DNA of 64,000 nt from Amblyornis subalaris (taxonomy: Eukaryota; Chordata; Aves; Passeriformes; Ptilonorhynchidae), in NCBI GenBank assembly GCA_018881555.1, contig JACAXG010000205.1, forward strand, positions 992,001-1,056,000. Reading direction: 5' to 3'. How positions within the stretch are numbered: position 1 is the first letter of the stretch; every line of letters begins with the position of its first letter. The notes below the pieces were generated by a model. The model saw only the letters and a program-made list of their open reading frames with translations. It searched no databases and was not told the origin of the DNA. The translations under genes and the position numbers were made by a program. Positions 24,403 to 37,835 of this stretch are shown here, piece after piece.

Positions 24403-27400
24403 TATTTTTTCCCAGAAGGTACAGTAGCCCTCTGTACACAACAATTTCCACTGAACTGTATTCCCAGTAGTCTGGAACTCATTCTTGTCATGTGCTGCTG
24501 AAGAAGAAATGATCATGTATTTGGTTTGTCTGGGAAGGCAGAGACTACCGAGCACAGAGCTTGGAAGAGATGGGATGTTTTGGAATTTCTGGAAAAGGAC
24601 AGTGGTTTGATTTGCATAGTTTTGCTGCTGACTGGTGGCACAAAATTCGGACAGCATCTGTTTTATTGCATCACCATTACTGGACATCACGTGATATGAT
24701 AAGACTGACCCACCCTGGAATGACTAATCCAGTGGGATGCTTTAGAAGGTTTTTTTCTTTTTTACAACCTTCAATTACAGAAACCACATTTTCCAGGGTA
24801 AAAAACAGTAACTTTTAAGCATGTGTGAATGTGTATGTGTGTTGTGCTTTTTGCTTTTCGGATTTTTTTTTTGTTTCTAACAAAAAAGGCTCTCCTGCCC
24901 ACTAAAGAATTTGGTCAGAGAGACTTTTTGTTTTTAAACCTGTAGTGAATCAACATGAATCATCTAATTTTAGCCATCATCTTTATAGTTTGAAGCAGAA
25001 AGTAAGACTTACTCCCTAGGAGAGGCAAAAATGTATTTCCTGGCTCATACAGCTTGTCGCTCCATTTGTTTGAGATATACAGCCGCGTTACTTTCCCCGC
25101 TTTCAACTATGCCTATTGGAATCGCAGCTACACCATTTCCCAAGAATATGTTTGGTGTGTCAGCTAACCTTTAAATATTAAAAATGGAGAGTGGCTTTGC
25201 AAACTTATGCCAAAATGGAAAGGTGTAAGGAAACCGCAGTCTGGGACAAGAGAACTTGACGTTCCTAATGCTGAGGCCTCTCTGCATCTTTCAGCACTGA
25301 GGCCATGGGTGGTTTCTAGAAATAATATTGTGTTTGTAGCTGTGCACTGCTAGAAAATGGTTTTCAGACCTACCTGTTTATAACAAAGCCCCAAGCAATA
25401 AGCAACAGTCTTTTTTCTCTTCTCCTGCTGAAATCAGCCTGCTTAACCCCTCAGTGAGGTCTAGGTCACATTTTGCCTCTTGCAGGATATACGTTCTACT
25501 GACTTCAGTAGGGCTTAACTATAACATGCAGCAGCAGATTGAGCATGGGACAGCCACCATTTGTTTGATATGTTCAGGTGTGTTTAGATCTCCTCAGTAG
25601 TTTTGTAAAAGTTTGAGAGTAAAAGCTGACATGCACCACAGCTGAGGGTCTTCTGTGTAATTTTACCATGGAGCAGATTGAAAAGACATCCTACTAGCCA
25701 CACAGTGCAATAATAACTAGCCTTCCAGCCTGGTTGTCTAGGCTGAGTAGAGCAGGCAAACAGCTGCTGACCCAGGTTTTGGACTGTTGAATTTGGAGGA
25801 GATTACTGTTTACCAGGCAGCTTATGGAAAATCCCCAATCTTCATGGAGATTGAGAGGTCAGACATCAGATGTGGCAGGATCCATGGTGTCTGACCATAT
25901 CCATAAATAATTTTGGGGCTTTACANATTATCTTCATATGTGGCACATATGGTTGGGGGTTTTTTGGTTATTATTTCTTTGTCTTCAACAAGGTGTGAAT
26001 CTACTCAAAACTGGGGAGTTGGAAGAGGGATTTCTTCATTTACAGCAGGTATCCAATATCACTGCAAGAACACTTCTCCATAGTAGTCATCAGCCTCTTG
26101 TAGGAGCTTCAAGCCTTTTCCCGCAAGTTTTGGAAAAATAAGTTTTCAGCAGTAGTGATGAACTATAGATGAACTATGTATTAGCAACCTGCTCAGTCTT
26201 TCTCTGCTTGAATATACTAGGATGACAGAATGGCCCATTGGGGTCTAATATTTTACACCGAACAAAGTGAAGAAATGTCCTTCATCCAGCTCAAATTTAT
26301 CTAAAATTTCTTCTAGCCATACATTTTGGGAAGCGCTCTTGGGCATGGAAACAGCAATCTTATAGACAGCTTCAGGGATGAAATATCCTCGCTATGATCT
26401 CCTAACCTGGTTCATGCACACTTTCTTAATAGTTGTAGAGTGGGACAACATATTTTCTGCTAACCTCTTACAGTACCCAAGTTACTGTAAACAAGTNCAA
26501 AAAATCTACCACCCCTCTGAAAAGCTCACCCTTTAGGTATCCNCAGTGAGTAAGTCTGCAGCTGGAGCTCCAGGGATGCCGAAACACAAGCAAACTCCTT
26601 AGGCAGATCCTGGGTAAATAAAAAGCCTGTGAAATTCTAGAAAACAGTTGGAAAAGCACAGCTAGGGCCTCCAAGGCTTATATTCCTGTCAGGTATAAGC
26701 TCTAAAACAGTGGAGAGGGATTGTGGTTTGTATCTTGCAGTCAACTGGTGGATTTGAGCTGCCTTCAGGGCCTCCACAGGCTGTCAAAAGAAAACAAATG
26801 GTTGCTGCTGTGGCTGCAGCCCAGGGAATCCCTCGGGCCGCTGGTCACAGTCTTCACACCCCAAGCTTCAAACTCACAGCAACAAAACAAAACACTGTGA
26901 AGAGCTTCTTGAGACATCAAGTTCCCACCCAGAGAGCTGAAGGGAGACAGGTCCTATAAAAGCATCCTAATACATTATGGGAGGGATCCCAGCCTACTGT
27001 AAAGGTAACAGTCTGTCCGCAAAAACCACTGGTATTTTAGGGAGTTTTCCTGCTTACTACAACAACTCCTTTGGATCCACAAAGACAGGGCTGACAGGGA
27101 GTAGAGCAAGTACTGGACAACCTTCCTCCCACTCTGGCTGCACCATCTTCCCAAGGGACATCTTGAAACAACAGAGCTCACATCAAGTTGGAGATCTAAA
27201 GAAAACAGTTATAAATATGTCCCAAGCCTTTGCTGATTTATTGGAAAGGACTGGCCTCTAGGCAAATGGCCAAAGACTACCCCTAAAATAAGCTGCAGAC
27301 AAAGCCCAGGACATGTAGCAAAATCTACTCCCTCTCTTCTTCTGTTTCTTTCCTAGAAACTATTATGTAGCTGAGAGTATAGCTGGAAGGTTATAAAGAA

Positions 27401-28424
27401 TTAAAGAAGCACTATATAGCCCTTCTTCTTGCTGCCTAATCCTTCAAAATGGTCTGACTTCAGAAACTTTGCAGGATGAGTCAAGTTTTCAGGATAACTC
27501 AAAAGATTGTGCCATGCCTTAGTACTCTGCCTTGATGGGCTGAGCAGGGGAACTCCTGCNTCCAGGGCTGCCTCCAGGACATGGAGCTCCTGCCCCCTCC
27601 ATCAGCTCCTGATGACATTGATGCTCTTCAGGTCTCAGCAGGGATTGCAGGAAGTGCCCCGGGCTGCAGTTTCAGGGACTATTTGGTCCCAATTAGCAAC
27701 TCTGACATCAATTCCCCATCTCCTCTCAGGGCAGGATGATATGGATTGCATGTTAAGGTCTGCTTACAAACTTATCAACTACAGCTTTTGGGCTACTCTT
27801 TAGGACACCAAAGCGCATTAAAAAAAAAAAGAGCTTTGAAAAATGACTTATTTATGCTCTTGTAAAAATCTGACACACATTTGGAGATACTGATGATGTT
27901 TTTGTGCTGGCTTTTCAGTTTGTGCTTTACCACAAATTTCCTATGGCTGTAAAGGCAAATACAAGCATGTAATTAGCATGGTTTTCATCATTCAGTGGCA
28001 TTAACTGGCTGGTTATGGTGGCTTTTGTACTCCAGTTCCTAGCCACATTCTAANATTCACTCATAAGTTTGGTCCCTGAGTCAGATCCATAGTTCATGTC
28101 TTATCGTGGTAGAGTAATATTTCCTTTAGCTCTTCTGTACCTTGCCAACCCTGTGTCTGCTCACAGTTACTGTATACATTCCCAAAAAAACCCCTAAAGC
28201 AAAACTTTGGGTAAGCACAGCAAAAACTCACCACGGATACCAGTGAATGACTGATTTAAAGGAAATATGTGCTTTGATTAAGATTGTTATTAGATGAGCT
28301 TTTAAGGTGTTGGGTTGGGGACAACAAAACATCCATTTTGCAGGGAAATCACAGGAGGTTTATTGGACAGTTTGTTAAACAACCACATTCACTGACTGGA
28401 AAAGGGTCCAGTAGAAAAGGAGAT
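24403..28424. other. Gene-free sequence
   Basis: No exon recognised. The part from about 26,700 to 27,780 is somewhat richer in G+C and has several overlapping short open frames on the + strand, but none shows a recognisable domain or a clean acceptor-donor pair. The remainder is A+T-rich unique DNA. Confidence 0.5.
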
Positions 28425-29048
28425 GAGGGTGCTGTTCAACAGTCGGAGGAACAGAGCCAGCAGTGTGCCCAGCTGGCCAAGAAGGCCAATGACATCCTGA
28501 CCTGTATAAAATATAGTGTGGCCAGCAGGACCAGGGCAGTGATTGTCCCACTGTACTCGGCACTGGTGAGGCCACGCCTTGAATCCTGTGTTCAGTTCTG
28601 GGCCCCTCACTGAAAGTAAGACATTGAGGTGCTGGAGCATGTCCAGAGAAGGATAACAAGGCTGGGGAAGGGTCTGGAGAGTAAATCATATGAGGAGAAG
28701 AAGAGGCTCAGGGGAGACCATATCACTCTACAAGTACCTGCAAGGCGGTTGTAGCAAGATGAGGGTTGGCCTCTTCTCCCAGACAACCAGTGACGGGACA
28801 AAAGGACTGTCTCAAGCTGCACCAGGGCAAGTTCAGTTTGGACATCAGGAGGAATTTCTTCACTGAAAGGGTGGTCAAGCATTGGAACAGACTGCCCCGG
28901 GAGGTGGTGGAGTCACCACCCCTGGAAGTGTTCAAGAAATGACTGAACGTGGCATAGTGCTTTGGTTTAGTCGGCGTGGCAGTGTTCGGTCAAAGGTTGG
29001 ACTGAGTTACCTTGGAGGTCTTTTCCAACCTCAATGATTCTATGATTT
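28425..29048 (+). repeat. CR1 LINE, 3' 620 bp with end of ORF2
   Basis: This is the clearest CR1 copy in the window. It starts inside the ORF2 C-terminal region and runs to the terminal CAATGATTCTATGATTT. One frame (28,443-28,613) translates to the conserved CR1 C-terminal segment, including [22 protein letters not shown] and CVQFWAP, then hits a stop. Compared with the usual CR1 layout about 35 bp are missing near 28,690, between 'gggtctggagag' and 'gagaagaagaggctcagggg'. The 3' untranslated landmarks follow in order. It is a dead, 5'-truncated insertion in + orientation. Confidence 0.93.
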
Positions 29049-32000
29049 ATTTCCCAGCAGAAATGGTCTGGCCATGGAGATAGTATTGGAACTCTATGGC
29101 TGTGCCTCCTCAATGGGGACAGAAGACAATGATGCACAAAAAGGAAAGCAAAATCTTCCTTGCACTCTTGAGCATTTACACATAAATCTGTGCTTTACTA
29201 CATCCAAAGCAGATAGAGATTGGGTTACTTTTTTTATCATTCATTTGATATAATTGCCATTTTCACTTAAGGAGTAGTGAATTGAGATTTTTTTTAATGG
29301 GGATAATTAAGTTTTGATCAATGGATAATCTCATGGTAAAGAAACATTTAAAATCATTCACCAACCCATACACAAATAAAATACTAATTTTTATTTATTA
29401 AATGATACTTATTAGATAATATTTATTAAATGAGTAATATTTATTAAATGAGCAAATAAAATCAGTGGAACATGATTTAAAATGCCCCTTGAAAAGACGT
29501 GACTAGAGCTCTTCCTGTTGTAAGTGAAAAACATGAAAGTAATTTGTTATCACAGCAAGCAAACCTAGTGCAGTTGGACCAACCATAATAAAAGCTTCAT
29601 AATACCATAAATACATAAATAAAATACATACATAAAACCATAATACACTCCTTCATTTGGAATGTAATGGAAGCCCATACGCGCATGAAGCTTGACACAA
29701 AATTTTAACTGCATAAGCCACAGGGTCTCTTCAGACTGCCAGACAGCAGCAAACCCTTTTGTGCAAGGAACATTTTACTGTGAACTAGAGGGGGAAGAAA
29801 GGTTCAGCAATCGAAAGGAGAAAGTTATTCTCATTCTCATATACAATTCCTGCTCAGAAACTCTGAGGATCCAAGTTGTCTATAACATATAAAGACAATA
29901 CAGCCAAAGAGATGGGATTTTTCAATATATCATTAGCTGTGCTTTTCTTGCAAGAGATAACTTTTCTACAGTGCCCTGATACTAGAGACTGACACACTGG
30001 TGAGTTGAGTAACACAACAGGCTCTGTCACACTGCCCACTTTCCTTCCCGAACAGAAATCTGCCCCTTGAGCAAGTCTGGAAGCCAGAATTTTACAGACT
30101 AAAACATGGAAGCACTGTCTGGCTTGATCAAAAGAAACACAAACTGGTGGCATAGCATAAAGGTCTTCACATATTCTGGGATAAGACACATCCAGCCTTG
30201 TCCTTCAGACTTTGACACAGTACTACACGATGATTCACACTAAGCAGAATAAACATGCCAGGTAATTGATGACTACCGGCTGAGTGATCTTTCCTCTTTC
30301 CTCCCCAACCTTGCCTTTCTTTCCCCCCCCCCATGTCCAAGAGACTGGCTGATTAGGGGCCTGTAATATCAAGTGTACAATTTCAACTCTACCGCAACAA
30401 GTTAAAAAAGTTTTCCAGACAACAGTGTAAGTGAGCAACTTCAGTTCAGTTTCTCAGGATCATTATTTGCACTGAACACTAACTCAGCACCAGGGTCATG
30501 CAGCTCCTTTTGTCCATAAATCTGCATAAACTGATACATTGGAAGCCTCGTTCACCACCTGAATGTCTTTTAATTATTTTTTTTTCTAATGTGTGAAGAT
30601 AGTACCTCTGAGATTCAGTGTGAGGAGTTTTGAAATATTAATAAAAAACAGAATCACAAAGGGTTATGGCAAGTACCCAATGCACAAGTGAACAACCCCA
30701 GTTGTTTTTAAACTCTGCTTTTTGCCCAAGCACTATATAACACTAGAAAGCTGTACAGTCTAACTTTGACTCAGGTCTGGCAGGTGGAACTGTTATTAAA
30801 AGAAAGGCTGCAGTGCCTGGAGGTTTCAATTCCTTGTACAAACATGAGGGTACACTGGAGCATGTGGTGTTGATGATACTGNGGGGACAAAGCACAAACT
30901 GCTCAGGCCATTAAAAACCCACATCCCAGACTATGCCACATGGCAGCACAGAAGAAAACCCAAGCATTTCTTGCTAACACAAACCAATTAAATTATTTTT
31001 AGCTTCTACAAAAACAAAAAACACAGCAAAAAAGCAGCCACACTGGTCACTAAGACAATAAGCATTTCTAAGATTAGTCTTGAAATTCTCTAAATACATG
31101 TATCCCCTCCCCCATCTCCCAAAACAAAAATCGTAGTAACCATTGGGGTGTCTGCATTTATGACTAAAGATCATAACCCAAAGGTTTCGATTTAAGGTTG
31201 AAGGTTTTACTTTTCATTCTGCTGTGCAAAATGGTTTTGCTCCTCATTACTCCCAATACAATTATCTATGTGGTCATTTTCTGTGACTACATATTTAGCA
31301 GAGTGAGCTAATGGATCTCTGATATGCTTTATTTTCTTGAGAAACAAGTTAATATGTGTGTCTGAATACAGATGTGCATACATATATGAATACAAGTGTG
31401 TATGTTTTTGTGCGTGTTTGAAGATCTAAGAGTCCCATGNATGGACATCAGGGCCAAAATGCAAGAACAGAGAATGTGGAAAATATTCTTTTGTAACCTA
31501 TGAGTATGCTTAAAAGCAGTCCTGAGATTTTGAGAAGAATTGCAAAGCACTGTGCATGCTCATCGAGTGAAAATATCCACTAAATGTGCCGTGATAATAG
31601 TCATTAAAGAAGACAACTTGTGGAAGACTATGGTTGGTTATGATATGGCTCCTAGAATCAGCAGACAAAAAACTTGCAGGACTTCAGATAACGTGGGTTA
31701 GTGTTCTTTGAAAATTTCCCCTAACATAATAAAAGGTGAAATTCCTGCTCCATTAACATTCAGTGACAAGAGCTGTTACTTATACTACCTGAAATTTAAC
31801 TTGACAGTGGTTGTAAATTTTGAAAAAAATAAGTATATAGTTACATATTTTTAAACTCTTTGTATCTAGCACCAGCATGTAGAGCTCAGAAATGCCAGCT
31901 TAAGCAATCACCCTTTGCCTTGCAGAGGTCTGGCTGATGGCCCAGGGCAAGAGCAGCTCCCCTCTGAGAGCCCAGGGTGTCTGGCCACTGTCCTCATCCG

Positions 32001-33992
32001 AGCCCTGGATGGCTCACAGAGAAATTTTTGGAGAGCTGATGCACATGGACCAGTACGAGGCCCTACATAGATCTAATTCATGTCCCTTGTTACCATATTT
32101 TGGGATATTTCGCTTGAAAATCATTGGGTTCNTAAAGGTGGGCAAACTTGGGTATTTACTACCCTGTGGGGAAAACCATGNGCAAGTCCACTGTGCACAA
32201 CATGCCCAGAGTGAATGGCCACCCTAATTAGAGGCTAAAGCCATAGACTAGCAAAACATTGGGCAAAGATGAGTTTTTAAGAAAGAAAAATCTTCTTTTA
32301 GGAAACCTTCATTTTTTTATGTGGCAAGGACTCTGTGTGGAGTCCACATGCCACTGAACCCTCTTTAAGGAAATCACTGACTTAAATACAAGGTCCAACC
32401 CATGGTTGGAGGAAATGACTAGAGGCGGGCAGAGCAAGCAAGCCAGACAGCTGCAAAGATGCTCAACAGGGGAAATGGGCATTCATGGTGAAAAGTACAG
32501 CCAGTGGGGAACCTTGATGCAGAAAAGCTTAGTAGCAGCAGGTCTTACTGGCCTGTGGTCAACTTCTTTCCCCACCACCGTACCCTAGAGCTTAAAAAAT
32601 AAAATTTTACGATTTTACTTTTCAACCAGTCTTCTCTGTGTGGGATGACATATGGGACAGGATGTGTTTTTCTGAACAGTGTCTGGGTAGGTCACCAAGA
32701 CCTTTATTGGAAGTAAACACATGCAACAAGGCATTACTGTTGGGACATTCATTGATGGTTCTCTGGTGGCTTTGGATGGGCTTGTGTTTTGCTTCTCCTG
32801 CTCCTTTCCATGGTTTATGTTGCTTGCTATTAACACAGTCCTGTGTCATCTTGGCAAAGCTTGGCTCAGCAGCATCTGCTCCTCCAGCTCTATCTGAGCA
32901 CCAAGGAAAAGAAATTGCTGCCCTCCCTNATGCCAGCTCCTCCAATTTCCCACTGCTAGCACAGCAGCACTGCCTGGCACAGTCCATGACCTTCAGTGAT
33001 CTCCTTCTGTGCAGGCTGGATAAGCCCTGCAGATTCAGCTGATCCATCTCAGCAACACAGGGGAATATATTTTCTCTCCATTTTCTGCNCTAAGAACTTC
33101 ATATGGGCTGTTCCTGTGATGATCAGAAAGAAACCCAAGCTTAAATCCATGCCCACCCATCCATTGTGCTAGCTTCTGGTGGTTACAGGCTATGAATCCT
33201 CGGAATTTGTCTATTCTTTCAACTTCTTGGTTGTTAGTTCCTTTCCTAACAGTGGTGGTATGCTTCAAATCTGAATCCCTTCCTTGTTGTCCCTGATGCT
33301 TTGCAGCAACAGTACTTNTTTTTTTCCAGATTACAGGGGTTTAGTTATTATGACAACACTTTGAATAAATTCAAAGTGCCTTCCGTAAGCAAACACGGCA
33401 AGTTTAGTGCATGACATAAACACTGCATATCATGCCACTGATTACAGGACTATCCAAGCNAGTTCCTGAACACACTTTTAAAATCCCTTGTTAGTAAAGT
33501 TGTTNTGTCAGACCTCTGTCTTCGAAGTTTAATTTCATGGAATCTATCTCAGCAATCACTTCCTTGGCAAAGGCTGATCAAAGATGGCAAAGCCCAACAG
33601 CCAGTCCATAGAACGTACCTCATAAAGATATATAATACAGACTTTGAAAAAAAATCCTAATTAATCAGCCACATTAATGCTTCCATTTTTTTCAGGATTT
33701 TAATTTCACTTACGTGAGTTTCAAGGCTCCCTTCAGTTTATGCCAGAATTTGTTCTAAAATTCTGGCCTGACAATTCATGTTGCTGACTCCAGGGAAAAT
33801 GGAGCTGTTTATTCTAATTAAAACAAATTATTCTATAGTCTGGGTTAACAATTATTTTTGAAGACCAGCAATTTCACGGATTTTATCTGCCTTTTGCTTC
33901 AAATTTAGTGATGACTCTGCTGTCTGTCTTCTGACCTCATCCTTCAACACCCTGCTCTCCCAGTGAGTCATTTCAGAAAATTCCCCTGCAAT
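29049..33992. other. Gene-free sequence
   Basis: A+T-rich unique DNA with small simple repeats: an 18-bp tandem duplication at 29,418-29,453, a C10 run at 30,323-30,332 and TG-rich imperfect repeats near 31,350-31,420. The segment 31,900-33,050 is richer in G+C and carries overlapping open frames on both strands, with no domain I recognise. An AATAAA on the minus strand lies near 33,810. Confidence 0.5.
29418..29453. repeat. 18-bp tandem duplication
   Basis: The unit AATATTTATTAAATGAGT occurs twice in a row with one terminal mismatch, and a shorter related piece (TTTATTTATTAAATGATA) lies just upstream. It is a small A+T-rich tandem repeat of no evident function. Confidence 0.85.
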
Positions 33993-34548
33993 TGTCTGGT
34001 GTACTGATTTATGTCTAAGTGTTTTGCCAATTGACAGGGCACTATAAAAGGACACAGACACCAGTAGAAAGAATGGTCTTATTTTACTAGGAATAATAAG
34101 GCAACACAACATTAAAATGATACATGTAACAAAACAATAAGCTTGAACTCAGCCTCAGCAACTAGCAAAAATAAGCAAGGTAATGCACCTAATCATTACT
34201 ATATGAGAGAAAGGAGAGTGGTTTAGAAAGATACATCACCAATTGCCTACATAGTTACCATCATCCAGAGTCCTCAGTCGCTGGGGAGCCCTGTTTGCAG
34301 CNAAGACCTGGAGAACCCTTCCCGGCAATNGGGAAATCCTANNCGGTGTGTCCACCCAGAGGTGAGGTCTCAGGTTCGCCCAAAAGGGGGTCCAGCTTTT
34401 ATAGGCCCAAATCAGCGTCAAAGTGACTTGATCGTATTTTTAGCACAGAACACCTGGATCTGATGGCACACTTCCCAACCAGCCAGGGCCAGGGCTGGGC
34501 CAGAGCCCAGGCCTTGGCTGGGAGGGTTTTCTCCTAAAATACCCTACA
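33993..34548 (-). mobile_element. Solo LTR of an avian endogenous retrovirus, minus strand
   Basis: On the minus strand the element begins TGTAGGGTATTTTAGGAG and can be followed to a terminal CA at 33,993. A TATA box CCTATAAAAGCTGG lies at about 34,393-34,406. Downstream come the segments 'gacctcacctctgggtgg', 'gccgggaagggttctccagg', 'actgaggactctggatgatg' and 'gttgctgaggctgagttcaag', then 'ttgccttattattcctag' and 'gtgtctgtgtcctttt'. This is the usual U3-R-U5 composition of a bird LTR. No primer-binding site or gag follows, so it is a solo LTR. No convincing target-site duplication is visible, so the ends may be off by tens of bases. Several Ns (34,302, 34,330, 34,342-34,343) lie inside it. 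Confidence 0.65.
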
Positions 34549-37500
34549 ACAAGCCTCTATTCATTTCAGTTGGGAAAGTTTCTTAAAATGATACATTTCT
34601 TGCAGATAACTACACAAAGTTATGTGAAAGTTTCTAAAGCAGCTGGTTTGGTGTTAAACAGCAAGCATAAGCATCTTTGTCATCTATTTTTAGCTAAATA
34701 ATACTGATGGTGTTAGTCACACAGTGCCCAGGATCCATCTTGCAAGTCANCTCAGGCTGAAGCCTGCTGCTCAGGCCTCAGCACATCCCTAAGGGACAGC
34801 TGCCTGGGCTGCTGCTGTTTGTCACACGACACCTATTTTAATAGGTCAATTGCATGGGTTTAATCTATAAACCTGTTAGAGACCTTTGTTATTTCTGCAT
34901 CTAATTGTATAAAAATTTCTGCTGCACAAGGTTTAACATAATATCAGAATAATTCTTTTTCTTTTTTAATGCTAATGAACCATTTTATATTAATCCCATA
35001 CTATTGTATGTCTTTGCTGGCATAGATTTTTTGTAGAACAAAGGTACCAAAAATTCATTATATTCCATTTAACAAGAAAAATGGCTACAAAATTCTCATT
35101 TACATTCAATTTTTAAATTTTATGAAACTGAAAAATATTAATGTATTTTATGCATGAGAATCTGTAATATGCTAAGGAAACCTTCTATTGCCCACTGTGC
35201 TGTATACACAGGTCATACCAACCATGGGAGTACATAGGCTCTCTTTGTGACCAAAAGTCCTCTCAGAAATATTTTTTGGCCAAATTAATATAAAGTTTCC
35301 AACCCCACTTTGACCACTGGAAAACAGATACATTTATTTTATGCCTAATCCTTGTAACAAGACCCTGTGTCTGCATTGTGACATTTTGTTCTGGTTTCCT
35401 CTGTAGCAAATGATGGGACGAAGCATAGTTTATCTAGAAAGGGTTAAAGGTCACAAATGAAGTGACTGGTTTATTACACTTCATGGAAGTTATAAGCACA
35501 TAGTCCACATACATAACCCCAAATGCCTTATTCAAAACCCTAGAGGAAAATCCCTGTTGCTCTCAGTGTAACATTTCCCATGTTTATAGTCCTTGATTTT
35601 ATCACATATTGACATAAATTTGTGCATTACGTTTTTCTGAATGAAAGGCTTTGAGGTTCTGTAGCAGATGCCTTTAAAAAAAAGACAAAAAATAAATGTG
35701 CATTTAAAATATTTTCTGATTAAATCCTTTTAGGCTAGAACAAATCTCAAACGTGTTCCAACAAACTTCATGTGTGACAGCAGTACAAACCCCAAGGGTT
35801 TCTTGAGCAAAGAGGAAAACTCAGTTTCCTTGCCCAAACCACAAAGATGTAAGACATTCAAGAAAGCAAACAAATTGTGGAGGCAGTGGACAACTTCCAT
35901 GCCCTTATCCTGGAAGACATAGAAAGCTGCATCTGGAGAACTGGCTTAAAAGCTTCCGCAGCTGGGCAGGATTTAGCGACAAAAGTGAAACCCCACATCA
36001 GAATTCAGCTCTCTCATATCTGCATTCTGCCAAAATTTATGTAGGCATCTGAAGCACAGAAAACTCTGTAAAAAAGCTACAAGATATGATCAACTTCTTT
36101 CCAGTGGANGGGTACCAGGAGAAATTCCTAAAGTCAGCCATGCCATGAATATATTGACAAATCTGAACTGGGGTGTTTTGAAAGGTTAGTCAGAAGTGGC
36201 TGACAGAAATAAGTAATTCAGATTCTTCAGCACCAGAGATGTAACAAGAAAGAGAAGATTTAATTCCTCAATATTCATCATAGGAACCCTTTGATCCAGT
36301 TGCTTATGATAGGAACAAACCTAACAAGCCTGTTCTCAGATTGGATGTTGAGGGTCAAACTAAACTCACTGAGCCTGAAACCTGTGATAGGCTTGCTTCA
36401 ATCAATCAGTAGAGGTCTTCTGAAACCTGTAATACAACCTTGTCCTCAGTCAAGGACAACTGATGCTCCAAACCTTGATTGCTGAAACTACAGATGCTGA
36501 TATTCCTGGTCTCCTTTTAGACTCGTAAGCCTTGTCCCTCCCCTTAATCCTTTCACTGCACAGCAACAAGAGTTTCCAGACCTCAGACAGATCTGGAAGA
36601 TCTCAGGACCTGGGGAGACACAAACTGTTCATGCAGGTCTGTCCTCTTGCTGTGTGACTGAGGAGCCTGTCCAGAGACAGAGGGCAAGCCATGGAGCACA
36701 GCTGTCTCCTCCACACAGGGAATGGTCAGCCCCAGCACGTCTTAACCATGTTTGTGAACTTAAAACCACTCCAGACTGACTAGACCTCCACCAGATTCAC
36801 TGATCTATAGATATAATTTCTGTTTGGAGTTCAATACATCATCCAAAGCTTTGCAAGTGAGAAATAGCAAATAAGCTGACAAGTGTCTCTTCAGTTAATG
36901 TCATCATCCAGCACAAATGAACATTGTTTTGTTTTACTTAAATGCAATACAGTAATACTGTAATTTACTTAAATGTCTCTGTAATAATATTGATGTGTGA
37001 AGAACAGTTGAATTTCAGGATGATAAATAAGGTTCAATTTCCCAACAGATTCCATCCAAGCTCAAGTAGATCAACAGACCCTGCCAAATATGCTTGCCCA
37101 GTGCTTATGAAATAGAAACGAAGCAAGTACTGCATTTAGAGTTAATCACTTGGTGTACATCTAATGCGGAATACGCACNGCTTATGGGTTTCTGCTTTTT
37201 TGTCTGGTGTAGTTCAGCTGCATGTGCCAGCAGGTCTTCCAGGATGGAAAAAGACCCAAACACCTTGCTTTTTGAGTGTTATTGCAATGATGGTATTAAC
37301 CTTTGGTTCAGGGTCTTACAAGACATAGTTTTGTGATCACGGAGATCATGTCATTGTGGAAACCAAGCTGCAACAAGTTTGAACAGCCTAGTTGACTTCC
37401 CCAAATGTCACTTTTTGTTATAGTGGCCACACCAATTGCCTCACTAGTTATATGTTGTAAGGTATTTGAGCCCTGAAATGTGCCCCAGCCAAACCATCCT

Positions 37501-37624
37501 CAGTTATTCTTACCAGAGCCCTCAGGAATTCATCAAGGTTACTGAAATGTAAGCTGCGCTAAATTGGGAAAGAAAAAGCTGAAGAACAGAATACCAAGAC
37601 AGCAAGAAATAGATAAAGANAGAC
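34549..37624. other. Gene-free A+T-rich sequence
   Basis: No exon and no recognised repeat. Around 34,860-35,160 the sequence is strongly A+T-rich with TAAT and ATTA cores. The remainder is unremarkable. Confidence 0.55.
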
Positions 37625-37835
37625 TGTGCCACACTGAACTAGAACCAATCATGTTTTCTAGAAGGTGCATGCAGAGCACGTGGACAAGATAGAGGGACCA
37701 ATCCAATAATGCGTGATCGCGTGGACAGTAGTTCTAAAATGTACAAGTAGAGTGTAATGTAAACAATAAAGCGTCTTCTGCGAAATCATATTGATTCGTT
37801 GTTCAGAAGTCCTGAGCTCTGGCAGTTATACCCCA
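37625..37835 (+). mobile_element. Probable short ERVK-like LTR (solo)
   Basis: The segment begins TGTGCCACACTGAACTAG and shows features of a short LTR: a U3-like 'gaaggtgcatgcagagcac', an 'aatgcgtgatcgcgtggac' motif, a poly(A) signal AATAAA at 37,765-37,770, and a U5-like 'catattgattcgttgttcag' ending near GGCAGTTATACCCCA. This arrangement over about 210 bp resembles short bird ERVK LTRs. No 6-bp target duplication is evident, so the boundaries are provisional, and no internal viral sequence adjoins it. Confidence 0.5.

Noticed and set aside
24247..24690. 147-codon minus-strand frame
   Set aside because: Its centre is an alternating Cys-Val run read from the (AC)n microsatellite, and no domain lies on either side.
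28284..28613. 109-codon + strand protein
   Set aside because: Its C-terminal half is the CR1 ORF2 end and its N-terminal half is unrelated flanking DNA.
32622..33047. Open frames on both strands of about 140 codons
   Set aside because: They are mutually overlapping, interrupted by Ns, and without recognisable domains. A weak CR1-like echo near 33,000 was too diverged to call.
33127..33268. Possible minus-strand exon after a TTTCTTTCTGATCATCACAG acceptor-like site at about 33,108-33,127
   Set aside because: It is short, contains an N in frame, and has no partner exon or homology.
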